A stretch of 64,000 nt of DNA, taken from assembly GCA_910575275.1 (NCBI GenBank), contig CAJTEE010000001.1, forward strand, positions 806,001-870,000, given 5' to 3'. The DNA is from Lachnospiraceae bacterium (GTDB lineage Bacteria > Bacillota > Clostridia > Lachnospirales > Lachnospiraceae). The stretch's first letter is position 1, and each line of letters opens with the position of its first letter. The position numbers and the translations under genes were made by a program. Shown here in pieces: positions 1 to 9,604 of this stretch. A model generated the notes under the pieces. That model searched no databases. It was not told the DNA's origin and saw only the letters and a program-made list of their open reading frames with translations.

Positions 1-1
1 A

Positions 2-547
2 CTTCTGGTGCGTAAGCAGGGTAAGGGCACTTTCGTTATGAAGCCGAAATTTTCGAGAAATATGAAAAAGCTCCAGAGCTTCAGTGAAATGTGCAGGCAG
101 ATGGGAGTAAGGCCGGGCGCGCGCATGTTGCAGAACCGCCTTATAAAGGCCGATTCAAAAATCTCTGCCAGGCTCGGGCTTGCCGCCGGAAGTAATGTGA
201 TCTATATCGAGCGCCTGCGCTTTGCCGACCAGGAGCCCGTGCAGATCGAGCGGAATTATTTTCCTCTGAAGTACGCGTCCCTTCTCGATGCGAATTTTGA
301 CGATAATTCCCTGCTGGACTTTTTAAACGAGCATAACGGCATGCGGGTCGCCGCCTCTGAAAAGATCATCGAGCTCTGCCGTGCGACCGCCGAGGAAGCG
401 TCCCTGCTGGATATGAAGAAAGGGGACTATCTGCTGTTTGTCCGCAGCACTGCTTTCGACCAGACCGGTGAGCCGCTGTACGCAGGCGTGCAGATTATCA
501 ACGGAGACCGGTTTTCTCTGTACGTATATGAGACGAGCGGAGAGTAA
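2..547 (+). CDS. GntR-family transcriptional regulator, 3' part (UTRA domain)
   Basis: The frame is open to the left edge, so the beginning is missing. The first residues (LLVRKQGKGTFV) are the typical wing end of a GntR winged-helix DNA-binding domain. The remaining ~165 residues match a UTRA ligand-binding domain, with the hallmark run IYIERLRFADQEPVQIERNYFP and a C-terminal LFVRSTAFDQTGEPLYAG strand. Such proteins repress or activate sugar or amino-acid uptake genes in response to a small effector. The target genes are outside the window. A hairpin terminator follows about 60 bp after the stop. Confidence 0.85.
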   Translation, partial: LLVRKQGKGTFVMKPKFSRNMKKLQSFSEMCRQMGVRPGARMLQNRLIKADSKISARLGLAAGSNVIYIERLRFADQEPVQIERNYFPLKYASLLDANFDDNSLLDFLNEHNGMRVAASEKIIELCRATAEEASLLDMKKGDYLLFVRSTAFDQTGEPLYAGVQIINGDRFSLYVYETSGE

Positions 548-605
548 ACGGCCAGCAGTCAGAGTACTTGTGTTTCTTGCCCGGCCGGTAAAATGAAAGC
601 TCGTC

Positions 606-657
606 AAAAAACAGGGAGCCTCTGGATCCTACAGTTCCAAAAGGCTCCCTGTTTTTC
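606..657 (+). terminator. Rho-independent terminator after the GntR gene
   Basis: A 14-bp perfect inverted repeat (607-620 against 643-656, core CAGGGAGCC/GGCTCCCTG) with a 22-nt loop ends in a run of T on the plus strand. The A-rich 5' arm also gives a T-run on the other strand, so it could act in both directions. Confidence 0.8.
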
Positions 658-1479
658 TGTTCTCCCGGCATTTTGGCCTGATTAGCCGCTGCAAGGCCGC
701 CGGGTAATTTTGTATCCTATAAACTACATAGCAACGCCCGCAGCCGTTTTTTCGAATGTAACAGGAATGATCCGGCTCTTTGTCCGAGACACGGGTCAGC
801 GTCCCCGCATCAAGAAATTTCTTGAGCTTTTCAACAATCTGTGTTATTCTTTGGCAATTCAGAACATCTGTTTGAACAGCTGCCCTGCAGGAGCCCCCTA
901 AGAACAGCCCGTCTGAAAAATCAAAAAACAAAATGCTTGTTTATCACTGTATATATACGTGTTTCGAGGCAGTCGTATCGTGGGATATCATAATGGAAAA
1001 ATCTTAGCTGCTTTCAGGCATCGTCTCGTTCATGATTATGGAGGCACGAATTGGAATATTATTGTGGAGGTTGTTTTTGAAGAATTGCCTGTTTTCATTG
1101 GCCAACTAAAAAATTGATATAACCGTTTCAGTAAATAGCGTTCGATCAAATATGATATATCCATTTATGTCTCTTAACGATCCCACAGAACTCATCTATT
1201 CCGATGCTTATTTTAAAAACACTATTGAGACACTTCCGGAGGAGGGAAACGCACATCTGTCATTTCCCCCTCCATGCCAAGGTTTTCATAGGGATCATAT
1301 AGAAAACTACTGTTCTTCTGCCGAATTCCGTACAAATAACATATATAATCGCTCCAACAGTTATATTGTTATTTCGATTTTGCCAAAGGATGGGAATGTG
1401 TCTTGGGTTTTATAGGGAATAATAAAACTTTTTGTTTTTGGTGTTCCCCAACGACAGATTTATTCGTCGTTTCCTATCA
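658..1479. other. Decayed intergenic stretch, no intact gene recognised
   Basis: About 820 bp lies between the terminator and the serine recombinase gene. Two short open frames exist (629-931 minus, 100 aa; 1152-1415 plus, 87 aa), but neither shows a recognisable domain and the minus one runs into the terminator. A HepT-like fragment (listed separately) shows that at least part of this stretch is degraded accessory DNA. Confidence 0.5.
959..1117 (+). pseudogene. Remnant of a HepT-like (DUF86) toxin
   Basis: Read on the plus strand in the frame ending at the TGA of 1115-1117, the sequence gives about 50 residues that include FRHRLVHDYGGTNWNIIVEVVFEELP. This matches the C-terminal part of HepT-like RNase toxins: an R-x4-H type motif followed by HDY-GG-xxW and an E-(E/D)-LP segment near the C terminus. 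No start codon with a ribosome binding site and no N-terminal half are visible, and no MNT nucleotidyltransferase antitoxin partner is present. The call is a truncated, dead toxin-antitoxin gene. Confidence 0.55.
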
Positions 1480-2100
<621 letters not shown>

Positions 2101-2216
2101 TCAACCATTTTTGTCGATTTTTGTCGTTTTATTTATTTCACCAAAAATTGGAAGAAAAAACCAGAGAAACTGTTACGACTGCGTTCTGCCGCCGCAAGGT
2201 TTTCTCAAAAACCCTC

Positions 2217-2245
2217 TTGACTTTTCAAGGATGCCGATATATAAT
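2217..2245 (+). promoter_or_regulatory. Sigma-A promoter of the tRNA-Gly gene
   Basis: TTGACT at 2217-2222, a 17-bp spacer and a perfect TATAAT at 2240-2245 place the start of transcription a few bases before the tRNA at 2272. Confidence 0.7.
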
Positions 2246-2271
2246 ATTTTTGTTTAAAAGATTAATCGTTT

Positions 2272-2343
2272 GCACGAGTGGCTCAGTGGTGGAGTATCGC
2301 CTTGCCAAGGCGAGGGTCGCGGGTTCGAATCCCGTCTCGTGCT
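2272..2343 (+). tRNA. tRNA-Gly (anticodon GCC)
   Basis: A complete cloverleaf can be drawn. The acceptor stem is GCACGAG (2272-2278) paired with CTCGTGC (2336-2342). The anticodon stem-loop is CGCCTTGCCAAGGCG with anticodon GCC, and the T arm is GCGGGTTCGAATCCCGT. The CCA end is not encoded. A weak GU-containing hairpin with a T-run (about 2345-2374) follows and may terminate the transcript. Confidence 0.95.
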
Positions 2344-2435
2344 TAAAAAGGGCTCAGCTTTTGCTGGGCTTTTACTCTCTTGCTGAGAGGAAAAATCTGG
2401 ATCGGCTTGGTAGAATACCAAAGATAGGAATTAGG

Positions 2436-3473
2436 ATGAGAGTATTACACATTCGGGTCGCCTGCCTGGTGGCACTGGCGTTTTTGGCCGGGCTCTTACT
2501 GTCGCTTAAGAGCTACGGCGCGGAGAAAGATGAGATACTGCGCTCCGTGTTTGACGCCGAATATTATTATAATGAAAACCCGGATCTGCAGGAGCAGATC
2601 GGGCATGACCCGGAGGCGCTGTTCGCACATTTCGTAAATGCAGGGCTTCGGGAGGGGCGTGCCGGAAGCGAGCAATTCAGCATCAAGGCATATGTCCGTT
2701 ATAATCCGGAGCTCCTTGATGTCTATAAGACGGACTGGGCCTCCTACTGCGGACACTATATCCTGGCAGGAAAGGCCGAGGGACGGCGATGCCTCCCACA
2801 GCCGGAGGAGGACCCGCTCATCGGCTTCTATCATACGGATTACGACAAGACCCTTCCCCGGGCCTCCAACATCGCTCTGGCTGCAGCCAGGATCAATGGG
2901 ATTGTACTGCAGCCGGGGGAGCCGTTTTCCTTCAGCGAGGCAGTCCTCCCCAGAACGCCCGAAAACGGCTATGTGCTGGCTCCTGCGATCGGGGGGATGG
3001 AGTACGGGGGCGGCATCTGCCAGGTGTCCTCCACTCTGTACGCCGCCATGTGTCACGCGATGCTTCCCGCGACGGAGCGTTATCCGCATTCCTCCCGGAT
3101 CTCTTATATGCCTGTGGGGTTAGATGCTACCATCTCGGAGGGGCGCAAAGATCTGAAATTTATAAATCCATACAAAAGGCCGCTGACCATCCTGGCAAGG
3201 ACGGATGAAACGGGAATTACGGTTTCCTTGTTTTTAGGCGCAGGGGATGCCGGGGAATCGGTGGAATCGGAACATACCAAGCCGGAGGAAACAGCCTCTG
3301 AGTCGGAGGAGGCCTTCACGGAAAAGAAAGAAATGCCTCCAAAAACTGGAGACGCCTTGACGGTTGAAGATGAAACACTCCCGGAAACGGAAAGGCCCTT
3401 AAAAAGTCTGCTCCTGGAGTCCGGACAAGTCCCGGTAGAAAAAACGGCGGCTCCAGAAGACGAAGCGCCCTGA
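2436..3473 (+). CDS. Secreted VanW-family protein with N-terminal cell-wall-type repeats
   Basis: The start is set at the ATG of 2436, because the longer open frame would run through the tRNA gene. The 345-aa product opens with a signal peptide (MRVLHIRVACLVALAFLAGLLLSL). Two copies of a ~45-residue repeat follow (FDAEYYYNENPDL..GHDPEALFAHFVNAGLREGR, then a second ending in YILAGKAEGR). The VanW domain comes next (ASNIALAAARINGIVLQPGEPFSFSEAV ... GGGICQVSSTLYAA ... PHSSRISYMPVGLDATI). The last ~85 residues are Glu/Thr-rich and low complexity. VanW proteins are linked to the cell envelope, but their reaction is unknown. Confidence 0.85.
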   Translation: MRVLHIRVACLVALAFLAGLLLSLKSYGAEKDEILRSVFDAEYYYNENPDLQEQIGHDPEALFAHFVNAGLREGRAGSEQFSIKAYVRYNPELLDVYKTDWASYCGHYILAGKAEGRRCLPQPEEDPLIGFYHTDYDKTLPRASNIALAAARINGIVLQPGEPFSFSEAVLPRTPENGYVLAPAIGGMEYGGGICQVSSTLYAAMCHAMLPATERYPHSSRISYMPVGLDATISEGRKDLKFINPYKRPLTILARTDETGITVSLFLGAGDAGESVESEHTKPEETASESEEAFTEKKEMPPKTGDALTVEDETLPETERPLKSLLLESGQVPVEKTAAPEDEAP

Positions 3474-3497
3474 ATCGTTTATCCATAAAAATGGCAT

Positions 3498-3536
3498 AAA
3501 ACAGTACATGGAATTGCTGCCATGTACTGTTTTTTA
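3498..3536. terminator. Terminator between convergent VanW and sigma-54 activator genes
   Basis: A perfect stem, AAACAGTACATGG (3499-3511) against CCATGTACTGTTT (3520-3532), is followed by T on the plus strand and has an A-rich 5' flank. It can serve the VanW gene and, in the other direction, the activator gene. Confidence 0.8.
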
Positions 3537-3544
3537 TTACTATT

Positions 3545-4966
3545 TTATTCCTTTTCCGTCTCTTGCTGTGTTTCCTCGCTGAAACGCTGGCGCTTGCGCA
3601 CGAATGTGGAAGGCGTCATGCCGAGGCTCGCGGCGGCTTCACGGACATTGCCGTAAAGCTCATAGGCGCGGTTTATGTATTCCAGCTCCAATGCCTCCAT
3701 CGCGCTTTTCAGATCACCAACAGGCGCCAGCATGTGGGAGGCCGCCTTGGGCCGCTCCTCAACGGGATACAGATGCAGTGTATCCGGCGTAATCTCGTCG
3801 CCGTTGCTGATGATGACAGCGCGCTCTACGATGTTTCGGAGCTCGCGGATATTCCCGGGCCAGTTGTAGTCCTGCATCATGGTGATGGAAATCGGCGCAA
3901 AGTATTTCTTGAAATCATATTTTTTGTTCAAATGGCTCAAAAACAGGCTCGCTAACGGGATAATGTCCTCCGTCCGCTCCCTGAGCGGGGGGATATGGAT
4001 CGGAAAGATCATCAGGCGATAATAGAGATCCTCGCGGAAGGTCTTCTGGCTCACCATCTCCTCGAGATTCCGGTTGGTAGCAGCCAGAACACGCACGTTT
4101 ACTTTGACCGGCTTTCTCCCCCCGATCCGCTCAAATTCCTGCTCCTGCAGAACTCTTAAAAGCTTTACCTGCATGTCCAAGGGCAACTCCCCGACCTCAT
4201 CCAAAAAGATCGTCCCATTATTTGCCACTTCAAAAAGGCCCATTTTCCCGTTTCGGTCGGCCCCCGTAAAGGCGCCCTTCTCGTAACCGAACAGCTCGCT
4301 CTCTACAAGATTTGCCGGAATCGCTCCACAATTTACCTTAATAAAGGGCTTATCGCTTCTCGTGCTGTTTTGATAAATATATTTTGCGAAAACCTCCTTG
4401 CCTACGCCCGTTTCTCCAAGAAGAATGACCGTTGTATCTAACGGCGAGACCCGGTTTAACAGAGAAATGATCTCTGAGGTCTTCGCATCCTCGGCAATCA
4501 GGCTGCATTGCTCCTGAGCACTCGTCTGCATATGCTGCAGCTCTTTCCTGAGCTTTTGTTCCTCCTGCCTGAGCTGTGTCCCTTCCTCCTTCAAGCGGTA
4601 CAGTTCTGTAATATCACGGACGTTTGTGATGACCAGCACCACCTCATTCTTGTTGTTTGTAATCGGGCTGCTGGTAATCAGCGCCCGTTTTCCTGTCTTA
4701 AACTCCTGCTGGATCGTAACCGGGCGTTTTTGCTCCAGCGCCATCAGCGTTCCCGAAGCAGAAATTGTTTTATTCCCGACCAGCTCCCGCATATTATAAC
4801 CGATTACCTCGGACTTTTTCAAACCTGTAATCGTGAGGTAGGAGCGGTTCACCTTGATGGTGTTGGCCTGCCCATCTGTTATATAGATTCCGTCAAAGGA
4901 ATGCTCTATGATCGCGTCCAGGTATTCGCTGCTTAAAGGCTTGGCAAACCCTTTTCTGTTCCCCAT
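3545..4966 (-). CDS. Sigma-54-dependent transcriptional activator (PAS-AAA+-Fis)
   Basis: This 473-aa enhancer-binding protein has a PAS sensor (about residues 13-120, IIEHSFDGIYITD...), a short coiled coil (about 125-155), and an AAA+ core with Walker A GETGVGKE (184-191), the sigma-54 contact loop GAFTGA (231-236) and Walker B IFLDEVGE. A Fis-type helix-turn-helix closes the protein (AAASLGMTPSTFVRKRQRF). All parts needed to open sigma-54 promoters are intact. It is the last gene in the direction of the 4-hydroxybutyryl-CoA operon, whose control region at 9.43-9.86 kb carries sigma-54 promoters on both strands, so it is very likely their activator. The PAS domain suggests a small metabolite as signal. 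The start is supported by GGAGGG just upstream. Confidence 0.93.
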   Translation of the reverse strand: MGNRKGFAKPLSSEYLDAIIEHSFDGIYITDGQANTIKVNRSYLTITGLKKSEVIGYNMRELVGNKTISASGTLMALEQKRPVTIQQEFKTGKRALITSSPITNNKNEVVLVITNVRDITELYRLKEEGTQLRQEEQKLRKELQHMQTSAQEQCSLIAEDAKTSEIISLLNRVSPLDTTVILLGETGVGKEVFAKYIYQNSTRSDKPFIKVNCGAIPANLVESELFGYEKGAFTGADRNGKMGLFEVANNGTIFLDEVGELPLDMQVKLLRVLQEQEFERIGGRKPVKVNVRVLAATNRNLEEMVSQKTFREDLYYRLMIFPIHIPPLRERTEDIIPLASLFLSHLNKKYDFKKYFAPISITMMQDYNWPGNIRELRNIVERAVIISNGDEITPDTLHLYPVEERPKAASHMLAPVGDLKSAMEALELEYINRAYELYGNVREAAASLGMTPSTFVRKRQRFSEETQQETEKE

Positions 4967-5019
4967 GGTGTTCCCTCCTCTAATATTTTACGGCCGCCAG
5001 ACGGCCGTAGATCAGCACA

Positions 5020-5045
5020 GCTATAACCTCTATCGAGATTATAGC
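5020..5045. promoter_or_regulatory. Palindrome overlapping the activator promoter (candidate operator)
   Basis: A 26-bp near-perfect dyad has arms GCTATAA (5020-5026) and TTATAGC (5039-5045), with further pairing inside. It covers the -10 box of the activator's own promoter. It could be an autoregulatory site, which is an inference from position. Confidence 0.45.
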
Positions 5046-5066
5046 ATATTGTTAAAAAAATCTCAA
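5038..5066 (-). promoter_or_regulatory. Sigma-A promoter of the sigma-54 activator gene
   Basis: Read on the minus strand: TTGAGA (5061-5066), a 17-bp spacer and a perfect TATAAT (5038-5043), about 70 bp before the start codon. The activator can therefore be made independently of the upstream sigma-54 operon. Confidence 0.7.
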
Positions 5067-5102
5067 CCGGTCCCCAATGCGGCCGGCGGCCGACAATTGC
5101 TA

Positions 5103-5130
5103 AAAGCGACAGGTCTCAAAGGACCTGCCG
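5103..5130 (-). terminator. Hairpin after the permease gene
   Basis: CAGGTC (5110-5115) pairs with GACCTG (5122-5127), and the outer GCG/CGC bases extend the stem. On the minus strand it is followed by GCTTTTAG. It probably reduces read-through from the operon into the activator gene. Confidence 0.5.
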
Positions 5131-5162
5131 CAATCTAGCGAGAGGAAAGTCATGTATTATGT

Positions 5163-6521
5163 TTATGCGTTTGCAGTCTTCTGCTCTACCGGATTCTTAA
5201 AGTTGCCGTAGATCAGGACGTAAACGATAACACCTACTGCAAGGCCCCAGGCCGCACCCTTGATGGCAAGGACGCCGGCCATCGCGCCTGCGATGCCGCG
5301 CTCTGCGTCGGACTTGATCATGCCAAGACCGATCTGGCAGCATACATAGCCCTGTACGATCAGGGTAAGGGACAGAGCCGCCGGAAGAATCGGCTGCACG
5401 AAGGAGGCAACCGGAACCAGCGCCACACAGATGAAGGTCATCCAGCGGAACGTACCGACGCCGCTGAAGATGGAATCCATGGAATCTCTGCCGTCTTTAT
5501 AACGCTCTGCAACCGCAGCCGTTACTGCCGCCCACAACGGTCCACAAAGAGCCACGTAAGGGCAGATCAGCGCCTGCGCAAGGTTACGGATCGCGCTGAC
5601 AATATTCGAACGGTTGGCGTTGAAGTCAATCTTTTCATCCTTACGGATCTCAGCCGCGGTATGAAGAAGCTGCTCACTGGATACGAAATCACCGAATGCG
5701 ATGATGTAAACCGAAATCGCCGTCGGAATGGCCGCAATAAACTGGCCAATGCTCGGGAAACCGATGGAGAACGGGCTCAAGGTGCTCATAATTGCACCAA
5801 ACTCCGGGATCTTGATGATCGAACCAAGCACAAGGTTTGGCGGTGGAAGCTCGCCGGAGAGCGGTCCGATGATCACAGCGATGATGATTGCCGGCAACAT
5901 ACCGAAGTTTCCGACCATGTACCACAGCTTGCTCTTTGCCTTCATCTTCTTAAACAGGATCGAGAAAAGAAGGAAATAAGCAATCACAGAGCCAATCAGC
6001 ACGGTAACCGGATATAAGCCGGCACGGCCGCCGTCCTTAAACTCGCCCATGATGGCGGAGAAACCCGCACCGACAAGGACGCCCGCCTTGATCGCGTTCG
6101 GGATCGCACCGATGACCTTGCTCGCAAGACCTGTGATTCCCATGAACAGGAAGATCAGGCCGACTAAAAGCTGCAAAGCGATCAGGCTCTGCGTACGCGC
6201 CGGTCCCTGCTCGGAAAGCGTAAGGAACGCGGTGACAAGCGGAATGGCCGGTGTAATCCAGCCGGGTACAACCGGGTCTCCTAACAGCGCATGCATGCTG
6301 TAGAAGAAACCGTTGATGATAACCATGCTCCATGCAACCTCATAGGGAACGCCGAGCACTTCCTCGAGTACCGGGATCGCGCCCAGGCAGGTCGCACACA
6401 TCAGAATTGCCTGAAGGCACTCTGATATTTCCCATCTGTAATGAATGAAGGGAAGACGAATCTTAAATATACCGGCAGGAATATAAGGCTGCTCCTGTCC
6501 GTATTCACGTTTCATTGCCAT
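5163..6521 (-). CDS. Multi-pass membrane permease, third gene of the 4-hydroxybutyryl-CoA operon
   Basis: This 452-aa, very hydrophobic protein has roughly a dozen membrane segments and Gly/Pro-rich stretches (GDPVVPGWITPAIPLVTAFL, GLASKVIGAIPNAIKAGVLVGAGFSA) that recall the SulP/NCS2 transporter fold. The exact family and substrate cannot be named from sequence alone. It lies 35 bp after the CoA-transferase gene in the same direction. It may therefore import the hydroxy acid or a related carboxylate that the two upstream enzymes use. The start has AGGAG seven bases upstream. Confidence 0.65.
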   Translation of the reverse strand: MAMKREYGQEQPYIPAGIFKIRLPFIHYRWEISECLQAILMCATCLGAIPVLEEVLGVPYEVAWSMVIINGFFYSMHALLGDPVVPGWITPAIPLVTAFLTLSEQGPARTQSLIALQLLVGLIFLFMGITGLASKVIGAIPNAIKAGVLVGAGFSAIMGEFKDGGRAGLYPVTVLIGSVIAYFLLFSILFKKMKAKSKLWYMVGNFGMLPAIIIAVIIGPLSGELPPPNLVLGSIIKIPEFGAIMSTLSPFSIGFPSIGQFIAAIPTAISVYIIAFGDFVSSEQLLHTAAEIRKDEKIDFNANRSNIVSAIRNLAQALICPYVALCGPLWAAVTAAVAERYKDGRDSMDSIFSGVGTFRWMTFICVALVPVASFVQPILPAALSLTLIVQGYVCCQIGLGMIKSDAERGIAGAMAGVLAIKGAAWGLAVGVIVYVLIYGNFKNPVEQKTANA

Positions 6522-6555
6522 GTTGTAACTCCTATCATGTATGTAGTATTAAGGT

Positions 6556-7866
6556 TTATTCGTACTTGCAATGGAACCGCTGCTCATATACCTGCTTGAG
6601 GCTCTCACGGAAATCCGGATGTGCAATCTCAATCAGGGCGTGGGCACGGTCTTTTAAGGTCTTTCCGGACAGCTTCGCAATGCCGTACTCGGTCACAGCG
6701 TAGTCAATGTCGTTTCTGGAGGTGGTAACGGCAGCGCCCTCATCCAGCAGCGGAACGATCTTGGAGACAGTCCCCTTTGCAGCCGTAGACGGGAATGCCA
6801 GGATAGAGCGTCCATTCTTGGACATCGCAGCGCCGCGGATGAAATCCACCTGACCGCCGACACCGGAGATCTGCTTGTAGCCGACGGTCTCGGAAGCCGC
6901 CTGGCCCATCAGATCGATCTGGACGCAGGAGTTGATGGAGACGATGTTGTCTTCCTTCATGACAACCAGCGGATTGTTGACGTAATCTACGGAGTACATC
7001 TCCACATCCGGATTGTTGTTTACGAAATCGTAAAGTCTCTTGGTTCCCATCAGGAAGTTCGCCACGAATTTGCCCACATGTGTGGTCTTCTTCTGATTGG
7101 TAATCACGCCCTGCTCGACCAACTCGACAACGCCGTCTGAGAACATTTCGGAATGAATGCCCAAATCCTTCTTTTCCTTCAGGAACAGAAGCACAGCGTC
7201 CGGGATCGCACCGATGCCAAGCTGTAAAGTGTCGCCGTCGTTGATCAGGGATGCACAGTTGGCGCCGATGGCCTTCTCGACCTCGCCGATCTTCGGCGGA
7301 GCCAGCTCGATGATCGGAGCGTCATGCTCGACGATCGCAACGATATTCGCATCGGCTACGTTGATGCAACTGTTGCCGGCCGTTCTCGGCATCTCTTTGT
7401 TAACCTGAACCAGCACCTTCTTGGCGGCCTTAGCTGCCGGAAGGGTATAGTCAACCGAAATGCCCAGGCTCATGTTTCCGTTTTCATCCGGAGCGGTCGC
7501 CTGGATCATTGCCACGTCAACCGGAAGGCTTCCGTTTGTGAAAAGCTCCGGAATGCGGTAGAAGAAGCAGGGCGTATAGTCGCCGCGGCCTTCCTCGACG
7601 GCCTTTCTCGTGGTTCCGCCCACGAAAAGGGCATTGTGACGAAAATGCTTTTCCATGCCTGGCTGTGCATAGCCGGCTTTGCCCATCGCCACCATATGAA
7701 CGATCTCTACGTTCTCGTACTGTTCTGCCTTGGACACCATCGTCTCTACCAGATAGGACGGCTCACCGCATGCATGGCCGATTACGACGCGCTCACCGGA
7801 TTTGATAAAATCTACGGCCTTCTCGGCATCCATTAACTTGCTCTGATATTCTTTTTCCCAACTCAT
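6556..7866 (-). CDS. abfT: 4-hydroxybutyrate CoA-transferase-like enzyme
   Basis: This 436-aa family I CoA-transferase closely resembles AbfT/Cat2 of GABA-fermenting clostridia. It activates 4-hydroxybutyrate (or a similar short acid) by moving CoA from acetyl-CoA or butyryl-CoA. The active-site glutamate is expected at Glu240 in HSEMFSDG, close to Glu238 of the Clostridium aminobutyricum enzyme. The glycine-rich GDTLQLGIGAIPDAVL loop is present. The ATG at 7866 is chosen over the longer frame because GGAGG sits just before it and homology starts there. It follows the dehydratase gene by 109 bp in the same operon. Confidence 0.88.
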   Translation of the reverse strand: MSWEKEYQSKLMDAEKAVDFIKSGERVVIGHACGEPSYLVETMVSKAEQYENVEIVHMVAMGKAGYAQPGMEKHFRHNALFVGGTTRKAVEEGRGDYTPCFFYRIPELFTNGSLPVDVAMIQATAPDENGNMSLGISVDYTLPAAKAAKKVLVQVNKEMPRTAGNSCINVADANIVAIVEHDAPIIELAPPKIGEVEKAIGANCASLINDGDTLQLGIGAIPDAVLLFLKEKKDLGIHSEMFSDGVVELVEQGVITNQKKTTHVGKFVANFLMGTKRLYDFVNNNPDVEMYSVDYVNNPLVVMKEDNIVSINSCVQIDLMGQAASETVGYKQISGVGGQVDFIRGAAMSKNGRSILAFPSTAAKGTVSKIVPLLDEGAAVTTSRNDIDYAVTEYGIAKLSGKTLKDRAHALIEIAHPDFRESLKQVYEQRFHCKYE

Positions 7867-7975
7867 GAGGGATTCCTCCGTTTCTGAAATCTTAAGATAC
7901 GGGCCTTGCTCTGTCATATAGGAGGGAGACAGAGGGCACGGACAACCGCGCCCCATCTTCCTTGTATGTAAGAGA

Positions 7976-9424
7976 TTATTCCTCGATCTTTGCGATTGCC
8001 TTCGCCAGTTTCTTCTTCATGGCGATGTTGCCCTGACGGGAGATCATGATTCTCTGTGCCTGCGGGGAACCTGCACCGTGCATGGACTCGGTTCTGTAGC
8101 CGACGGCCGCTGCGCCAAGAGTCAGGTTCTCGATCAGTCTCATCATACGGAGTCTGTTCTCGGTCGATACGCTGTTTACGCCGCGGAAATATTTATCCAC
8201 ATACTTGCCGAGGAACGGATCCTTTAAGTCCTTCTCGGACGGTGCCGTTACCATCAGGCCGCCTGCGATATCCTCTGCGAGACGTGCGATCTCGTACGGG
8301 AATCTGGTGACGTTCTGCTTACATACGTTTGCAAGAAGCAGGTCGATTAAGTAGTTGCCGGACTTGGTCGGAGTTCCCTCTGCGGAACATGCGATACCGC
8401 AGCAGTATAAGGTCTCGTTCAGATGGGTCATCTCAATGAGCTTATCCTTTACGTGGGAAGCCTTCTGTGCGCCATTGTAATCAGCGATCGTTGCAGCAGC
8501 ACCGATGAGGACATCGCCCACACCAACCTTACATCCGCCGTAAGACTGTCTGTGATAACCGGCGAAACGCTCAACCAGAACGCCTGCGAACTCATGCTCG
8601 CCGTTTAAGAAGATACGGTCGTTCGGTACGAATACGTCATCAAAGATAACCAGAGCCTCGGTGCCGCCGAACTCGGAGTTGCCGACGTCGATCTGGCTGC
8701 CCTCTAACTTTCTGGTATCACAGGACTGACGGCCAACGATCATGAAGATACCCTTTGCATCGGTCGGAACCGCGAAGGATACCGCATAATCCTTGTCATC
8801 CTCGCCCATGGACTGTGTCGGCATTACGATGACCTCATGAGAGTTTACAAAACCGGTCTGATGCGCTTTTGCACCACGTACAACGATTCCGTCTTCCCTT
8901 CTCTCAACGACTCTTAAATACAGATCCGGATCTACCTGTGCGTGCGGAGCCAGGGAACGGTCACCCTTCGGGTCCGTCATAGCGCCGTCAACGGTAAGGT
9001 CCTTCTCCTGTACATACTGTAAGAACTTCTTGAAGTTCTCATGATAGTGCGTTCCGTACTTCTCATCGGTGTCATAGGTTGTTGAGTAGACAGCGTTGAA
9101 CGCATCCATACCCACACAGCGCTGGAAGCAGGCAGCCGTCTTCTGGCCGCAGAGACGCTGCATCTTTACCTTCTTAATCAGGTCTTCGGTGCTCTGATGG
9201 ATATGAGCAAAACGGTTGATCTTCTCGCCTGTGATGCAGGACTTGGCCGTCATCAGATCCTCATACTCTGGCATCTGAGCCAGATCATAGGTCGCCTTCA
9301 CGGAATTTAAGGACGGACGGAGGATCGGATCGTCTACCGGGCTCTCGATCTTCTTTCCGAACATGTAAACCTGAAGGTTTAACTTTCTCATGCTCTCTAC
9401 ATACTGCTCGCCTGTCATTAACAT
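7976..9424 (-). CDS. abfD: 4-hydroxybutyryl-CoA dehydratase / vinylacetyl-CoA delta-isomerase
   Basis: The 482-aa product belongs to the flavin and [4Fe-4S] enzyme family that converts 4-hydroxybutyryl-CoA to crotonyl-CoA through a ketyl radical. The iron-sulfur ligands known from the C. aminobutyricum enzyme are present: Cys99 and Cys103 (CFQRC) and a His-x6-Cys pair, His291 and Cys298 (HRQSYGGC). It is the first gene of the leftward operon and sits 45 bp downstream of a consensus sigma-54 promoter. With the CoA-transferase it forms the core of the 4-hydroxybutyrate to crotonyl-CoA route. The oxidoreductases that usually feed it (4-hydroxybutyrate and succinate-semialdehyde dehydrogenases) are absent here. 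Confidence 0.94.
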   Translation of the reverse strand: MLMTGEQYVESMRKLNLQVYMFGKKIESPVDDPILRPSLNSVKATYDLAQMPEYEDLMTAKSCITGEKINRFAHIHQSTEDLIKKVKMQRLCGQKTAACFQRCVGMDAFNAVYSTTYDTDEKYGTHYHENFKKFLQYVQEKDLTVDGAMTDPKGDRSLAPHAQVDPDLYLRVVERREDGIVVRGAKAHQTGFVNSHEVIVMPTQSMGEDDKDYAVSFAVPTDAKGIFMIVGRQSCDTRKLEGSQIDVGNSEFGGTEALVIFDDVFVPNDRIFLNGEHEFAGVLVERFAGYHRQSYGGCKVGVGDVLIGAAATIADYNGAQKASHVKDKLIEMTHLNETLYCCGIACSAEGTPTKSGNYLIDLLLANVCKQNVTRFPYEIARLAEDIAGGLMVTAPSEKDLKDPFLGKYVDKYFRGVNSVSTENRLRMMRLIENLTLGAAAVGYRTESMHGAGSPQAQRIMISRQGNIAMKKKLAKAIAKIEE

Positions 9425-9476
9425 AATACATCTTTCCTTTCTTGTGAATAATTTTTTGGATTTGTTTTAAATATAA

Positions 9477-9492
9477 AGCAACTTATGTGCCA
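9477..9492 (-). promoter_or_regulatory. Sigma-54 promoter of the abfD operon
   Basis: On the minus strand the sequence reads TGGCAC-ATAAG-TTGCT. This is the -24 GG and -12 GC consensus (TGGCAC-N5-TTGCW) with exact spacing, about 50 bp before the dehydratase start codon. Confidence 0.85.
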
Positions 9493-9604
9493 AAATCAGA
9501 TGGAGCCTCGAATTGTTTTCCCGAAAAAGGAGGCTTGACGGGTTCGTATGAAGCTTTATAATTAAGGAAAAGAGCCATCCAAACGCCGCAAAAAAAATTC
9601 TTAT

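Noticed and set aside
629-931. 100-aa minus-strand open frame
   Set aside because: It overlaps the terminator at 606-657, has no recognised domain, and lies in a degraded stretch.
1152-1415. 87-aa plus-strand open frame
   Set aside because: No domain or good ribosome site was seen; composition looks non-coding. Kept only inside the description of the decayed stretch.
9504-9535. AGCCTC/GAGGCT inverted repeat near the abfD promoter
   Set aside because: Short arms with a 20-bp loop and no T-run; too weak to call a site.
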